Source of the DNA: Rosa chinensis | Lineage: Eukaryota; Streptophyta; Magnoliopsida; Rosales; Rosaceae | Assembly: GCF_002994745.2 (NCBI RefSeq) | Contig: NC_037094.1 | Span: forward strand, 830,001 to 894,000 | Direction of reading: 5' to 3' | Length of the DNA: 64,000 bases | In this document: in pieces, positions 21,865 through 33,863 of the stretch | Position numbering within the stretch: position 1 is the first letter of the stretch | How the letters are laid out: each line of letters opens with the position of its first letter | Program-made: the position numbers and the translations under genes | The notes under the pieces: generated by a model | Seen by the model: only the letters and a program-made list of their open reading frames with translations | The model's database searches: none | What the model was told of the DNA's origin: nothing

Positions 21865-24800
21865 CTTTTGTTTGTGATGAACCAGACATGAGAATGTTAC
21901 AAGGACGCAAAGCCAAATGGAGGAAAACTACAGGGCATAGCTCTAATTGCGTACGTAGGCCAACATGTTGGAGAAAGCCACTTGTTTTGTGGGACAATTC
22001 GGGACGTTTGGACACAATAGAAAAGCTACCTCTCATCTGGTCTCCATGGCTCCATCTCTTACAAAGTTTGAAATTGTATACATTTCTCCCGCAACTTGCT
22101 TCATCGTTATCTTTTCGAGTCTTCTTCCTCGATCATCAAACTTATATAAAATTATTGGTGTGTTTAACTTTTCGTAGATTCGACCTGAGCTATAGCGTTA
22201 GTCTCAGATATGAACTGTTGGGAAAGATCTTCTACTGGAATATGATATCTGAATCAGCTAGTCCCACTGTGCATGCAGAGCAGCGATCGATCATCAAGTT
22301 AGTGCCTTGTAACTATTTGAATCAATTCACCACCGGTTAGATTAAAAAGAAAGCTAGGCCGGGCCAGTAATCAAATCAGTACGTAACACACGTACAGATA
22401 TTTTGCAGTTTAATTTGCACCATAGATAATTAAGCTAGAGTCTATGAATTCTTTCAGTTGTGAAAGAAAGAACTTATCGAGCACCACATAAATGGCATCA
22501 GGTACTCAGTGGAGCATGGCATGCTGTCTATGCGGTCCCTTCCTTAAAGTAGTAGTGCTGCAAAAATTATTGATTGTGTGGAGCTAAACTTGCTAGGGAT
22601 AATAATTATAGTTGAGAAACACTCACATCGCTTACCTAAAAGTTGTTTTGAACTTCTGGTAGAGTGGTAGATACCCTCGAAGGTGTATTGGCTAATGATT
22701 TTGGTCTTGTGATTAGTTCAAGTTGCTAGTGACATCCAGGAAATAGGCCAATAATTCCAGATCATCCCTTCTGAGACCATCTGCCTAGGGCATAACTCCA
22801 TATATGGGGTATCATCACCTTCCACCGTAAGGCATCTCACGTTTTTCCAGAAAAAAATTTGCCGTTTGGCAATAGGTTCAAGCCATATATGGCATTCAAC
22901 GTGGTAAGGTATAGCACTTCAATTTTTTATTATTTCTTATTTTGTTCCTGTTTTGTCCCTCTACATTGAACACACCTTATTTTTATCCCACATGTATCCT
23001 TTATTAATTTTAATTACACTTCTTTTTTATGCTTATAAATTTGTTAGTAATAAAATTTATACCATTATGAAGATCACAATGAGATCTTTTATTTGAGTCT
23101 AATATTGAATATATTTGGACTAAATTATCTTAATACAAAATAATGAATTATACCACTTTTTTCAATTATGCCTTATGACTTTTGGCTTACCGTGGGAAAC
23201 TTTTGCTATTTAAAGGGTTCAAGGAATATTCCTTGATGGTAAGCCATATAGGGTGATATAGCAAGCCAATTATAGCCTACCGTGGCTAATGCTCTGATTG
23301 GGAAAAAATAGAGACAGATATAATGGACTCAAGAGATAAATGAAAACGAATTTGATGCATTCGACTCGATACCAAATAGAGAAATTTAGGTCAATATTAA
23401 TAAATTGGCAGAAAATTAGTACTTAAGAAATGATCGTTTCGAATTAACGGAATTGATCAATCCATATCCATGGAAGTCGATTTTCAACCGTTTGATGCTT
23501 GGTTATTTCATATAAATTAAACTCGAACAAAAACAAGTATGTTAAGCCGCATATGTACATATTTTTTGTTTAAATGTGTTTTATTTTAATTTTATTTTTA
23601 TAACATAATGAAACGTAATTTTAATTAGAAGTGTAAGTCATGAGTTAGGTTTACGTATTTACTATGTATCGGATCTTTTATGTATATTTCTCAATAATAT
23701 AAATTCAGATTTCATAGCTAGCTAGTTTCTCTCCACCACTAGGGGAAATTAGAATAAATGTATGGAGGAATTTGATTTTGGCTGAAATGTAGTGATTAAT
23801 AGACGAATAGTGAATGTGTGATTGACAAACCAATCGAACCACACTATGCGCGACTAATTCAACTAATTAATTTAGAAACAGACCGCATGGTTCATTTGGT
23901 CCCCTAGTTAATTTAGTCCTTAACTATTAACTAATTAGAGAGAAACTACAATTTGTGCCTTTCGTCTCATCATGCATGGAATTAAGAGAGACAAATATAT
24001 AATTGAGTTTAACAAAATGAGACAAATGGTAGAGCAATCTAGCGCTAGCTGCGCCTCTGCATGTGTTCAAAGTTGAAAGGAATCAAACTCTCGCCTACAA
24101 TTTCTATTAGGCACATATATATTAGGCACCTTTTTAACGTGCCTAAAAATGAATACTAATTCTGTGGTCATATCATTTGCAGTTTCTGAGAAAAGATTAT
24201 CAAAATGCTCTCATACTATATATTGCACATGCAATTACTATTAGAGATGAGACATACCTAGAATTTGTGAAACAATTGATTAATGACCGACCATTGAAGA
24301 CAGGGGATGGATGAAGATGCATTTCTAGTTCACGCAATAGAAATGGATTCGGATTCAGTTGTGCATTTGATCGAATCTGCTAATGAGGTGATATGAAGCA
24401 AATTCCCGTGGCCTAAATACCTAAACTAATTGTTTGGTAACTCTGTTCATTATCGACTAGTTTATGGGTGTCGGTGAAGACAATACCCCTACTCCGACAT
24501 GTGTTCATATACAATAGAAGCACTCAACAATTTCACATTGTTCTTTCTTCTTTTAAAAGTGCATGAACAGAATATTCAATGAATTAACACAAATCAACTA
24601 AATAATTAAATAAGTTATGTTTTTATGATCAAACATATATAATGCGTATGTTCTATGCGAATAATTAAATCAAGTTCATGAACAATACTTAGATTAAGTA
24701 AGTTCATGAACTTGGGATGCCCAATATGGGGTTAATACAAATACAAAATGCAGGCCTTGACCTTTGAAAGTCTCCTTCCTTCCCAATAACAGAAGGTTTC

Positions 24801-25711
24801 CCATTGGATACCGGCCAGCAAGCTAGCATAAACAAAACAGCTTGAAACAGCTTCAAGACGAGAAGAGAGGTTCGGTCATACACGCATATGTTTATTCCTT
24901 TTGCTTGATTTTACAGTTGGATCTGTTGCAATTAAAGTACATATCCATTAGATTAAGGAAATCTAGACGCAAAGCAATGAAGTATTTGCGAATTTCACGT
25001 ACTGCATATGTTTTGGCGTAATCCAAGTTCAAATCTGAGACACGATCGAACTTTACAGTTTACACAAAGGTCTTTCGTTAATTGTACTTATCGCTTTTAA
25101 TCTCGATCATTTTAACATTCCAAAGAGTTTTGGGTTGTGGGTCTCTTGGCCTGTTTTTGCATAAAAAATATCTAGAGCGCAAAGCAACAAATCATACACA
25201 GGTAGTAGAAGACAACTGATAGTTAAAGAAGCGACGAACGTCCTCCTTAGGAGGCACTAATGTTGCTGCTGGGTTTTACTAAAAATATTTGAAAGCGCGT
25301 GGGTGAGGTCATATCATTCAGCGCCACACTTTATAAAACCGGAGGCCGATCCGAGAGGGTTACTCACTTACTTCACTGTGTTGTTGTTATCCCTCCAGTC
25401 TTAAACGCGTCAGGTACACGTACGTGGACAACTTGTTCTAATCTCCAATCATGCACAATTCTTTATTCAAAAATAGAAACTGCTTTGAGTTGAAAAATCT
25501 CCGTACTCTCCCTCAAGCGCGTTGACTTGACACTCCCACGTAAATATGTCAATCTTAGTCCTAAATATACTACCAGGCCTTCTCGATCCAGTCCTCTCTT
25601 CCCTCACTCACCAACCTCACTATTGTCATTTCAACTCTGTTTTAGGCACCAAAAAAAGGACATTTCTTACCGCGTTGGCTAAATGTTGTCAATGCTTAAT
25701 TGCTTAGTTAG
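20448..25711. other. Long gene-poor AT-rich region
   Basis: About 5 kb without a recognisable gene. Contents noted: a GA microsatellite at 21829-21860, and the motif GCTAATGCTCTGATTG shared by 21153-21168 and 23285-23300, probably ends of related small elements. Short open frames carry no family motif. Nothing else supported. Confidence 0.5.
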
Positions 25712-25840
25712 TTTTTTTTTTTTCATTAATTCTTTAAAGAAGATCAAAGGATTTCACTCTTACTCTCATGGTGACTCGAACCCATGACTTTGTCATTAGG
25801 TAGTTGGTGCTCTAACAAATCACTGAATTATATTAAATTA
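25712..25840 (-). mobile_element. tRNA-derived SINE
   Basis: Read on the minus strand, GTTAGAGCACC (about 25816-25806) is a tRNA box A, and GGGTTCGAGTC (about 25782-25772) is a box B, with ATGACAAAGTCAT between. The sequence ends in a run of 12 A (the T run at 25712-25723). This layout of pol III promoter boxes, short body and A tail is that of a plant SINE. I could not find a convincing target duplication. Confidence 0.62.
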
Positions 25841-26266
25841 GAAGCATTAATCAGAGTGAAGATGAATAGTAGTTTTACGACGTCTTACTCTAACTAACAA
25901 TGTTTTGAATCGAACTATCTTGATTATGCAGACATAAGATTTTCAACCTCTGAAAGTATAATAATAGATACTTATTTATTATATTATAATATGTAACAAG
26001 TAAAACGTTGGTAACTAACTTTTAAATGAAACCCGTTGTTATTAACACCAAATTCTATGCAAATATGTTACTATTTATTTCTTAGTCTATCTTTTTTGAG
26101 TAAATAGTAAAATAAATACACAAACTCGCAAAGACAGGTAGAAGTTAATTAAATGAAGTTAATTAAATGGATGCTGAACAAAAACAGTAATTTTTTTTCT
26201 TTTGCCAGTTACTTGATCTCAACAAATACAAATAAGGTTAGCCGGTTTAGTGGAAAAAAGAAAAAA

Positions 26267-26694
26267 GGGTTATTATCACAAATGGTACCTGAACTATACC
26301 TCAATCTTATCGATGGTACCTGAACTTCAATTTTGATCACAACCAGTACCTGAACTTTTCAATTTCATTTTAAATGGTACGTAGAGCCACCTCCGATCAC
26401 TATTCCGACTAAAAACTGTATTGGAGGTGATCATAGTGATGATTTTTGATGATTTCGAGGGTTGCAATCATAGATAGTGATGATTTTTTGGTAATAGACT
26501 TGCCTTGAACTTGTTTTTTTGTTTTTTATTTTTTTAGATTTGGCTTTTTTGACCGGAATAGTGACCGAATGTGGCATTAGGTACCATTTAAAATGAAATC
26601 GAAAAATTCAGGTACTGGTTGTGATCAAAATTGAAGTTCAGGTACCATCGATAAAATAGATGATAAGTTCAGGTACCATTTGTGATAATAACCC
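26267..26694. mobile_element. MITE (MULE-like) with 9-bp target duplication
   Basis: Ends GGGTTATTATCACAAATGG and its inverted copy CCATTTGTGATAATAACCC. Inverted similarity runs inward for about 130 bases per arm (GGTACCTGAACTTCAATTTT on both arms). Flanks AAGAAAAAA (26258-26266) and AAGAAAGAA (26695-26703) match at 8 of 9 positions. No coding content. The GTACCTGAAC phrase resembles GATACCTGAAC in the arms of the large fold-back element at 6885, so the two may be distant relatives. Confidence 0.75.
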
Positions 26695-26799
26695 AAGAAA
26701 GAAAGAAAAAGTTAAAAGGTAGACCTTTTCAGTTTTTGTCAACCGCCACCACATGGCGCGTTGGTTGTCAAGTCATCATGAGGCAAACAGCCGTGTCCA

Positions 26800-26818
26800 G
26801 ATCCTTTATATATAATCC
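26800..26818 (+). promoter_or_regulatory. Probable TATA box of the Nudix gene
   Basis: CTTTATATATAATCC lies about 360 bases upstream of the Nudix start codon, just downstream of the MITE at 26267-26694. It is the only good TATA element in this interval; a leader intron is possible. Confidence 0.45.
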
Positions 26819-27171
26819 AGAAACGGTTCTGAGATAATTAATACAAACTGAGAAGCTCTAGTTTGTTTATCCTCCCCCTCCTCTTCACTTGGATTCCCAT
26901 CACCATTTGTAAAAAAAAAAAAGCCTTAACCTTTTTTGCTCTAGAAGAACAAGTTACAATCTTTATATAAAGGCTCAACCAAATACGGCACTCCAATTTT
27001 AGAGTTTTCCGTTTCCTGATTTTCCGAATTTGGTTTCTCCAAGACACCAAATTGATGCGTCTACTTTCCTCAAGAAATACTGCACCTCCTTTTGTGTCTA
27101 TATTTCCTCAAGAATATTGCACCTCCTTTCTGTTTCGTGTTGATTAGGAAGTGTGAGAGAGAGAGAGAAAG

Positions 27172-28281
27172 ATGGGCATCTATCTATCCAGAAATATAGC
27201 AAGTTTCATTTTCTCCTCTCCCCTCTTCTCCAAGAAAAATGGTGGTATTCCCATTCCCATGCAGTTGGAGAACATGGTCTCCTTGGTTTCCCGGACTGGA
27301 AGGCATTTGCAGCGCTACGATAAAGGCTGCCGCCAAGTTGTAGGGTATGTCCTTCTCTCCGGTTCAATTTTATAGATACTACAACCCTTTTGTTTTTGGA
27401 GGTTTTTTTTTTTTTCCTGGAATCATGTAATTGAGAAATCCTCAATTGGGTCTTTCTTTGTTAAATGAATTGAACGGCACAAAGTTTAGGTCTTGTAATC
27501 TAATGTTTGTTGGGGGTTTTGATTTTGCAGATGCATACCCTACAGATATAGGCAAACAAAACAGGAATCTTTATCTACGGAGGAAATAGAAGTTCTTGTG
27601 ATTAGTTCACAAAAGGGTAAAGGAATGTTGTTCCCAAAGGTATTACCATTTTTCCTCATGAATTTTATGTCTTTATGGCTGTGATTGCCATTTGAGATTA
27701 TGATTGACATTTGTACAATTGCAATGTGATTACAGGGAGGTTGGGAACTTGATGAGTCCATTGAAGAAGCGGCTTACCGAGAAACGCTAGAGGAGGCTGG
27801 TGTGACTGGCCATCTTGAGGTTAGTATCTGCAAAAAACTCCGATCTTTTGTTTAGTTTTTCATTAAATTATTTTCATTTACTCATCAGTTTCTGATATTC
27901 TTGCAGCCTAAATTGGGCAAATGGCGTTACAAGAGCAAAAGCCAGGGCACTTTTCATGAGGGGTACATGTTCCCTTTGCTTGTCAACAAGCAGTTCGAGT
28001 CTTGGCCTGAGAAGACTGTCAGGAAACGAGAATGGGTGAGTTGAATTCCAACCTGCTTAATCTGTATCCCATTAATTTGACATTTTCTTACTTGCCTTGG
28101 TCCAATGGTTTGTGAAGATACTAGTTCTAAATATATGGTGTTTTATATGTTGTAGATGACTCTTGCTGAAGCTAAAGAAGCATGCCAAAATTGGTGGATG
28201 AAGGAAGCTTTGGATGAATTTGCTCGTCGAAAAACGCAGCACCAAAAGAAAGAAGAACAAGATGAGCCTGTTTGTACATAA
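27172..28281 (+). CDS. Nudix hydrolase (plant NUDT4/12/17/18-type)
   Basis: Hydrolyses a nucleoside diphosphate linked to another moiety; exact substrate not readable from sequence. Five coding exons join in frame: 27172-27344, 27531-27639, 27736-27819, 27907-28035 and 28156-28281, giving 206 aa. The Nudix box is complete from G95: GX5E, then E101, R109-E110, E113-E114 and G116 (GGWELDESIEEAAY / RETLEEAGV), with Thr where a hydrophobic residue is usual at 111. Preceding SRTGRHLQRYDKGCRQVVGC and following LGKWRYKSKSQGTFHEGYMF match the plant subgroup that includes mitochondrial and cytosolic members. The N-terminal 30 residues are Ser/Ile-rich with few acids and could be an organelle-targeting peptide; a start at a later Met (about residue 29 or 34) would give a cytosolic form. 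Confidence 0.92.
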
Positions 28282-29444
28282 CAGAGTGAGAGAGCCATAC
28301 TTTGGTTTTTGTTCAATTATTTGGACGACCAAACGGATCTAGGGGGAGAAGTAACTTTCCAATACTCATTAGAAATGAGCTAGTTAAAAGAGAAAACTGA
28401 AGAGTTGTTTCCTTTACAGTTCTGTCGCTGTACAATGTAGTCGAAGATCTAGAAACAGAACGCCTGTTAGATGTACAAACTCCATTCTTTCAATTCAATT
28501 CATTTTGATTCTTTTGTATATGAGTTCACCGTGGAATAATGAACGTTTTAGCCAACTCTAGTTGATAATTTTTCGGGTTTCCTTTCTCAATTTTAGGTAT
28601 ATTTGGCTCCTGTTTCTTTCATTGGAAGGGCTTGGCTTAGTTCAAATTACAGGTTCTGGACCACAGAGACCAAGTGTGGCATAATGCTTGGTATATCTCA
28701 GAATGTGGGTGGATATGCTTCATTTGAAGTGGAAGATAGGATTGCTTTTGTCATCATGAAAACCACTAAAGCAGATTAAAATTTTAAGGGTATTTAAAAT
28801 GACACTGATGGGCAGTAGACATTATTGGTGGGGTGGTTAAATGCAATAATTGTTTTGAGACATTAGAAGAGCCAGAGAAAAGATGATGGTGAGCGATTGT
28901 TGTTTAATCTGTGACCCATGTAGAAATGATGCTATGTGCATCCATAGCGGTTGCAATCAGTTTGCTGTAAAGTCTCCTTCAATATTTTTCTTTTATCCGA
29001 TATTCTGTTTTCTGGGAAAACGATCATAGTAGAAACAGAGCACAAAACAGAATTCTTCAATTTGAAACACCTCTGCTGACGTATTCTACTCTAAAAAGTA
29101 AATCAAACACTTGAACAGAATTCTTCAATTTGAAACACCTCTGCTGACGTATTCTACTCTAAAAGTAAATCAAACACTTGAGAGAATCAAACACTTAGAG
29201 CTCAAAAATAATGTGATTGGTTTCCTTGTGATGTAATGTTCTTCATAGTACTTTCAAACTTACAAGGAGTTCCACATCCATATGTCTAACAAAGAACCAA
29301 AAGAAACTATAAACAGATCCAACACTGCTCAATCAAAGCCAGCCAACACTCTCTTATGTATTTACTACTCACAGTCAATTCTTCCATTAACTACTTTCAT
29401 CGACTCTAATACTTCCACTAATTCTGATTCATTTGTCGACTCTA
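28282..29444. other. Nudix 3' UTR and spacer
   Basis: Probable 3' UTR to about 28510, then non-coding DNA containing the 68-bp tandem duplication listed separately. No further gene seen. Confidence 0.5.
29047..29181. repeat. 68-bp perfect-to-near-perfect tandem duplication
   Basis: ACAGAATTCTTCAATTTGAA starts at 29047 and again at 29115. The two units differ by one A in a homopolymer. A recent replication-slippage or unequal-exchange event. Confidence 0.9.
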
Positions 29445-30240
29445 GGGGTGTATTGTATTTAGATTTTTAAGGTGTTTTAAAGACTTTTTTGGATTTGAAA
29501 AATCTTGGAGTATTCAATTATGATTTAATAAGACTTTTAAAGAGTTGTTGTAAGTATTAGGGGAGCCTCAGGTATAAATACCAAAGCTCCAAACAAATCC
29601 AACGTCTCCACCAAAGATTTTCACAATATTCTTTTTTCACAGCAGCTCGACGTAGGTACGTGAAAAGAGGGTTTCTCTTCTCTCTCGTTTTGGATTGAAA
29701 CTTGGATCTCCTTTCTCTCGTTTCAATCCTTTTTTTTGCTCTTGAACATATTGCTATTGTATGTATCCATATTTTGATCATCTATGGATTGTGCCATATG
29801 CCCTAGGTTGACTTCAGTAGAATTCTTGTTGGTGTGAAAATAATCAATTTTGTTGGTGTGAAAGGATCAATTCTTACTAATGTGAAATCATCTATAGACG
29901 GTTTGAAATTATGTGGATGTTCTTGTTGACTTTTGCTGCGAAACCTAAACTTCTCCTAAAAGCAAATAGGGTAAAGAGAAGATAAAGAGAAAAGAAACAA
30001 ACAATCAAAGATAACTATAATGAAATACAGTTGAAGAAAAAAAAAAACCAAAGACGACTGCTTGGACTTGTGTTTTTGTTGATTCAATGAAGACCTTGTC
30101 TTTTTTTTTTTGATGGAAAGCCTTGACGTTTTTTGATTATTGCAGTACATATAGCATATATACATACTTACGCATTAGGCTACAAAACTGCAAAGCAGCA
30201 TTTTGCTTAATTTGTTGTAATGCTGCAAACAGTACATATA

Positions 30241-30241
<1 letters not shown>

Positions 30242-30279
<38 letters not shown>
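30242..30279. repeat. (TA)n microsatellite
   Basis: About 18 TA units inside the PIF/Harbinger-like element. The preceding AGTACATATAGCATATATA also occurs at 30145, so a short duplication accompanies it. Confidence 0.8.
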
Positions 30280-30281
<2 letters not shown>

Positions 30282-30726
30282 CCAAAACGTACCTTGGGTA
30301 CTCTTAACTTTGTTTGCTTATTTTCTTTGCTCTAGATAATAAAGCCATGAAAAGAACTTACAGGTACATAATCAATGAATCTGCAGTGTTTATTATGTAT
30401 GCATTCAAAGATGCAATAGTCCCTTTTGGCCTTCATAAATTGTTCGATGATTTCCTTATGCTTTAAGGTAAAGATGCAGTAGTCTTTTTTTATTTGGAGA
30501 CATCACATTTTTACTTGATAATTGCTGCATTGCTTCTTGATAGTTGTTGCTTTGGTTTTTGCCACATTCATATTAGATTGCAAAACTATCTTGTTCCTTA
30601 GTGTAGTGAACCTGCGTCATTAATCCAAACATAAATCAATGCCATGTTATTGGTCTAACACCAGAACATAAAAATTAAACATAGAAATAGATGTATAAAT
30701 GCATTCATTAAAAGCACGTATGATTT

Positions 30727-31040
30727 TTGATAGCATTATCAATGGGACCTCCGCAACAAGTAAAGGGCAAAGGAGCAAAAGAAGAGGGAAAGGATGTGGG
30801 AAATTATGACAAATGGAGTAATGAAGAGAGCAATGAGTTACTGCAAGTCTTAGTTGATGCTGACAAACGTGGTTGGCGCGATCCTCAAAGTGGTTTGATA
30901 GACAAAAAAACAGTTGAGAGCAAAATACTTCTATCTTTTAATAAAAAACTAGGGTGTGAAAAGACTTATAAACATTACACCCACCATTGAAATGGTTTAT
31001 GAAACAATACTCTATGTCTACTCAAAAGAAGGTGAAGAAA
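30727..31040 (+). pseudogene. Myb/SANT-like domain fragment (transposon ORF1-type), frame-broken
   Basis: The open frame MGPPQQVKGKG...KWSNEESNELLQVLVDADKRG, then GWRDPQSG and SKILLSFNKKLGCEKTYKHY, is the plant Myb/SANT-like domain found in Harbinger ORF1 proteins and host L10-interacting MYB-type proteins. At the end of this frame (30986) the homology continues in another frame as LKWFMKQYSM (30988-31017), so a small indel has broken it. After that the coding similarity is lost. It lies inside the element spanning 29445-31381, consistent with a decayed transposon gene. Confidence 0.68.
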
Positions 31041-31829
31041 AATGAAGCTTTTGATAAACCATCAGAAAATTTGATAAACCATACCCACTCTCTGCTTTCA
31101 CTCTCCATCTCGTCTCGATTTCCTTTTCTGTTTTTTTTTTGTTTTTTTGTTTTTCTCACTCTTTTGGTCTTGGGCCAACAAAAACACTCCATCAAAATCC
31201 ATAAATTCTAGCAAGAAGTTTATACAAATCAGAAAAAGTCTATACGAATCTATTTATATAAAATCCTGAAAAGTTTTACAAATCTATTGAAAAGTCTTTA
31301 CAAATCAATAAACTCATAAAATCTATTGAAATCTATCACTTAAAAAAAAATCCACTAAAATCCAACTACAATACATCCCCCTTACTTCTATTATCAATCA
31401 CAAACTCACCACCCACCACAATATATGCACATAATTTAGGACTTAATCCATAACTCACACACTATTCATATGGTTTGTTTGAAGTTTCTAGTTTGTACTA
31501 AATTTATATCCTGAAAAATGCTTTCAATCCCTTTCATGATGTTTATTAGAATAAAAGACGAATGCTAGCAACTTTTTAAACAATTTTCTTCCTTGTTTAG
31601 CTCATGTCGTAATGTTATAGTATTCATATTGTACATAAATTCTTACAAAATAAACTTTTTTTATGCATTAAATAATTCACATAAATAAACTAAATCAAAA
31701 TTATCTGGTTATTAGGACGATTTGAATCAGAAATGTACTACTTGCCAAAATGTATTTGTTAAATAAAATTTGGTGAATAAAAAAGACCTCCAATTTAATA
31801 ATTTTTCTAACATTCATCACTACTATTAT

Positions 31830-33022
31830 TTTTTTGAATCGAATGAGGTCAATCACTTATTGAAATTGAAAAATTACAACGATACGATGCCAAAAGACAT
31901 CATGAAGGGAATAAAACAGTACGAAAAGAAAAGTACAAATGAAATATAAGAACTTAATAACACAAGAGCAACAACGTCGAGACGCAGCGCTGATTTTACA
32001 TTACTGATTGCAGCCGTGTAGTGAATTGAGTAGTCGGTGATTTGACTACGCATCAAACTCCAACGCACAAATTGACAAAAATCAACTTGGCGTCGGAATG
32101 AAGGCACTCTCCCACCTAAAGATCGAAGCCGGCCAAGGGTGTCAGAACATAGCCATGTTGGCAGACGATCTTTCATGAACAAATACCATAGAATTGGGTC
32201 CTGGATCCAATACCAGTAAATCATAGGAGCCCCAATCCATTCTAGTGAATCATAGAAAGCCCAACAAAGATTATGAGTCGCAGTCCAAAACCAAACTCCA
32301 CCCGGATCCCAGATCCGCCTCCATTTGCCAAACCTACCCAGATCCTGATCCTGATGCCAATGATATGGACAGCAGCGCCGTCAGACACTTCCCCATGACC
32401 TGCAATGGAGGAGACTGCCAAACTGCTATGGCCATTGCCGACCAACAAATCGCCGCCAATGAAGTCCCAACGAGCCAACACCACCTCTCGGCCATCGCCA
32501 CCATAACCCAATCCCCTCTTCTAGCACCAAGATCCGATGTTCTTCAGCCCCGTCCCGAAAGCGTCGTAGTCCTGGAATTGTAGAGAGATACCACCGATCC
32601 CCTCCAAAGTATATGAAGATCCCAACCCACCGGCAGAAGAAGAAACCGGGTTCCCACCGCCCTTATCCTTTAACCTTAGATCCGGCCAAGCACCAATCAC
32701 CACCGCAATTGCAGCGAGACCTCGCCTCAAAACCCTGAGATTACCAGGGCAGCTTCCCGAATCCCACTCCTCCCAGTAATCACGGCCTACCTCCGATGGT
32801 GTACCAATAGTAAGTTGGCCCACTAACACAGCCCCAGCAGCGCCCAAACTTTGCTCAACAGACACATTGCCTCCGAAGACAATAAAGACGAAGATGAAGA
32901 GGAAAAAGCCTGAAATTTTCTCCACGAATGGAGTAGGTATAGGTCAGGACGAACAAGAAGGGCCGCCGCACCACAAACCCTAGCAGAGCGTCCTGCTAGC
33001 ACATAAATAACTTTCTTCTTCT
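31830..33022 (-). mobile_element. LINE-like retro-insertion with 17-bp target duplication
   Basis: Flanking copies TTCATCACTACTATTAT (31813-31829) and TTCATCACTACTACTAT (33023-33039) differ at one base. The low-coordinate end is a T run followed by TTGAATCGAATGAGG, i.e. an A tail in minus orientation preceded by CCTCATTCGATTCAA. The body is GC-richer than its surroundings and carries partly open minus-strand frames (31874-32224, 32521-32925) without recognisable reverse transcriptase. It is a 1.2-kb non-autonomous or internally deleted non-LTR element. Confidence 0.72.
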
Positions 33023-33039
33023 TTCATCACTACTACTAT

Positions 33040-33587
33040 AAATGGAGGCCATTTGAGCCTTCACTAAAATTTGGATTGCCATATATGCCATTTGAATAAA
33101 ATAAATTTAATTCATCTAAAAAATATCTAAAATTTCATAATGGTAAAATACTAAAATCAAATAAAAGGAAAAACAAAAAGTGGGTGAGAAACACAATTTC
33201 AATCCAAATATTGTTGCAGGCAGATTCCTAAATTTATTCTCTTTAGTTACTGAAATTTGAGAATAAAACATATCAAATTTTTTGTTATTACTCCGAGCAC
33301 ATGTATAACGATAGTCTTTTTACTACTACTCTAGTACTTCCATTAGCTAATTCATTGGTATTTCAAGGATCACTTGTTAGTATTACCTACATATGTAATT
33401 CATTGGTACGTTAGCCCTATGTAAGAATCTCCATACATATAAAAGCTATTAAAACACCTTGCCTATACATTAAATGTCATAAGTGCTTAGCAACGCATAA
33501 TTTACAATTTGATTGATGATATTACGAATGCTTATCCAGCTTTAACACTCAACAAAAAAGAACATTTAACTTCAATACTTTAGATTC
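33040..33587. other. AT-rich spacer
   Basis: No gene, RNA gene or element seen between the LINE-like insertion and the next MITE. Confidence 0.5.
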
Positions 33588-33597
33588 TTATCTATAA

Positions 33598-33853
33598 GGG
33601 AGAATAGTCACTTTGGTCACTCAACTATGACTCATTCAACACTTTGGTCACTCAAGTTTCAAATATATCACTTTGGTCGCTCAAGTATTACACTATCATC
33701 CACAAAAGTCACTTTGTTGTGAGAAAAAATGCCTCTTGGGTGACTTTTGTGAATGACAGTGTAATACTTGAGTGACCAAAGTGATATATTTGAAACTTTA
33801 GTGACCAAAGTGTCGAATGAGTCATAGTTGAGTGACTATTTGTGGAATTTTCC
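33598..33853. mobile_element. Fold-back MITE with 10-bp target duplication
   Basis: Flanks TTATCTATAA are identical (33588-33597 and 33854-33863). The body folds on itself almost completely: TAGTCACTTTGGTCACTCAA on the left is mirrored by TTGAGTGACCAAAGTG and GAGTGACTA on the right, around a centre at about 33725. Ends are GGGAGAATAGTCAC and GTGACTATTTGTGGAATTTT. The 10-bp duplication favours the Mutator superfamily. Confidence 0.85.
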
Positions 33854-33863
33854 TTATCTATAA

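Larger units (their letters stand above)
29445..31381. mobile_element. PIF/Harbinger-like element with Myb/SANT ORF remnant
   Basis: Left end GGGGTGTATTGTA (29445) and right end TACAATACATCCCC (to 31381) are inverted. Subterminal sequence (AATCTATTGAAAAGTC-type, rich in AAATCT/AGATTT) is also mirrored. Candidate 3-bp flanks are CTA and TTA, imperfect. Ends of this GGGG(T/A)TGTATT type together with an internal Myb/SANT reading frame fit the Harbinger superfamily, whose ORF1 encodes a Myb-like protein. No DDE transposase is recognisable, so it is defective. Confidence 0.62.

Noticed and set aside
22640..22760. GGTAGAGTGGTAG and TTAGTTCAAGTTGC suggested a tRNA or SINE.
   Set aside because: No cloverleaf can be drawn, the box B match is poor and there is no tail or duplication.
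21150..23301. Shared GCTAATGCTCTGATTG taken as ends of one element.
   Set aside because: Both copies are in the same orientation, with no target duplication or mirrored ends; at most fragments of related elements.
32521..32925. 134-codon minus-strand frame with a hydrophobic, signal-peptide-like start.
   Set aside because: It lies within the 1.2-kb retro-insertion with a 17-bp duplication and shows no known domain; treated as part of the element.
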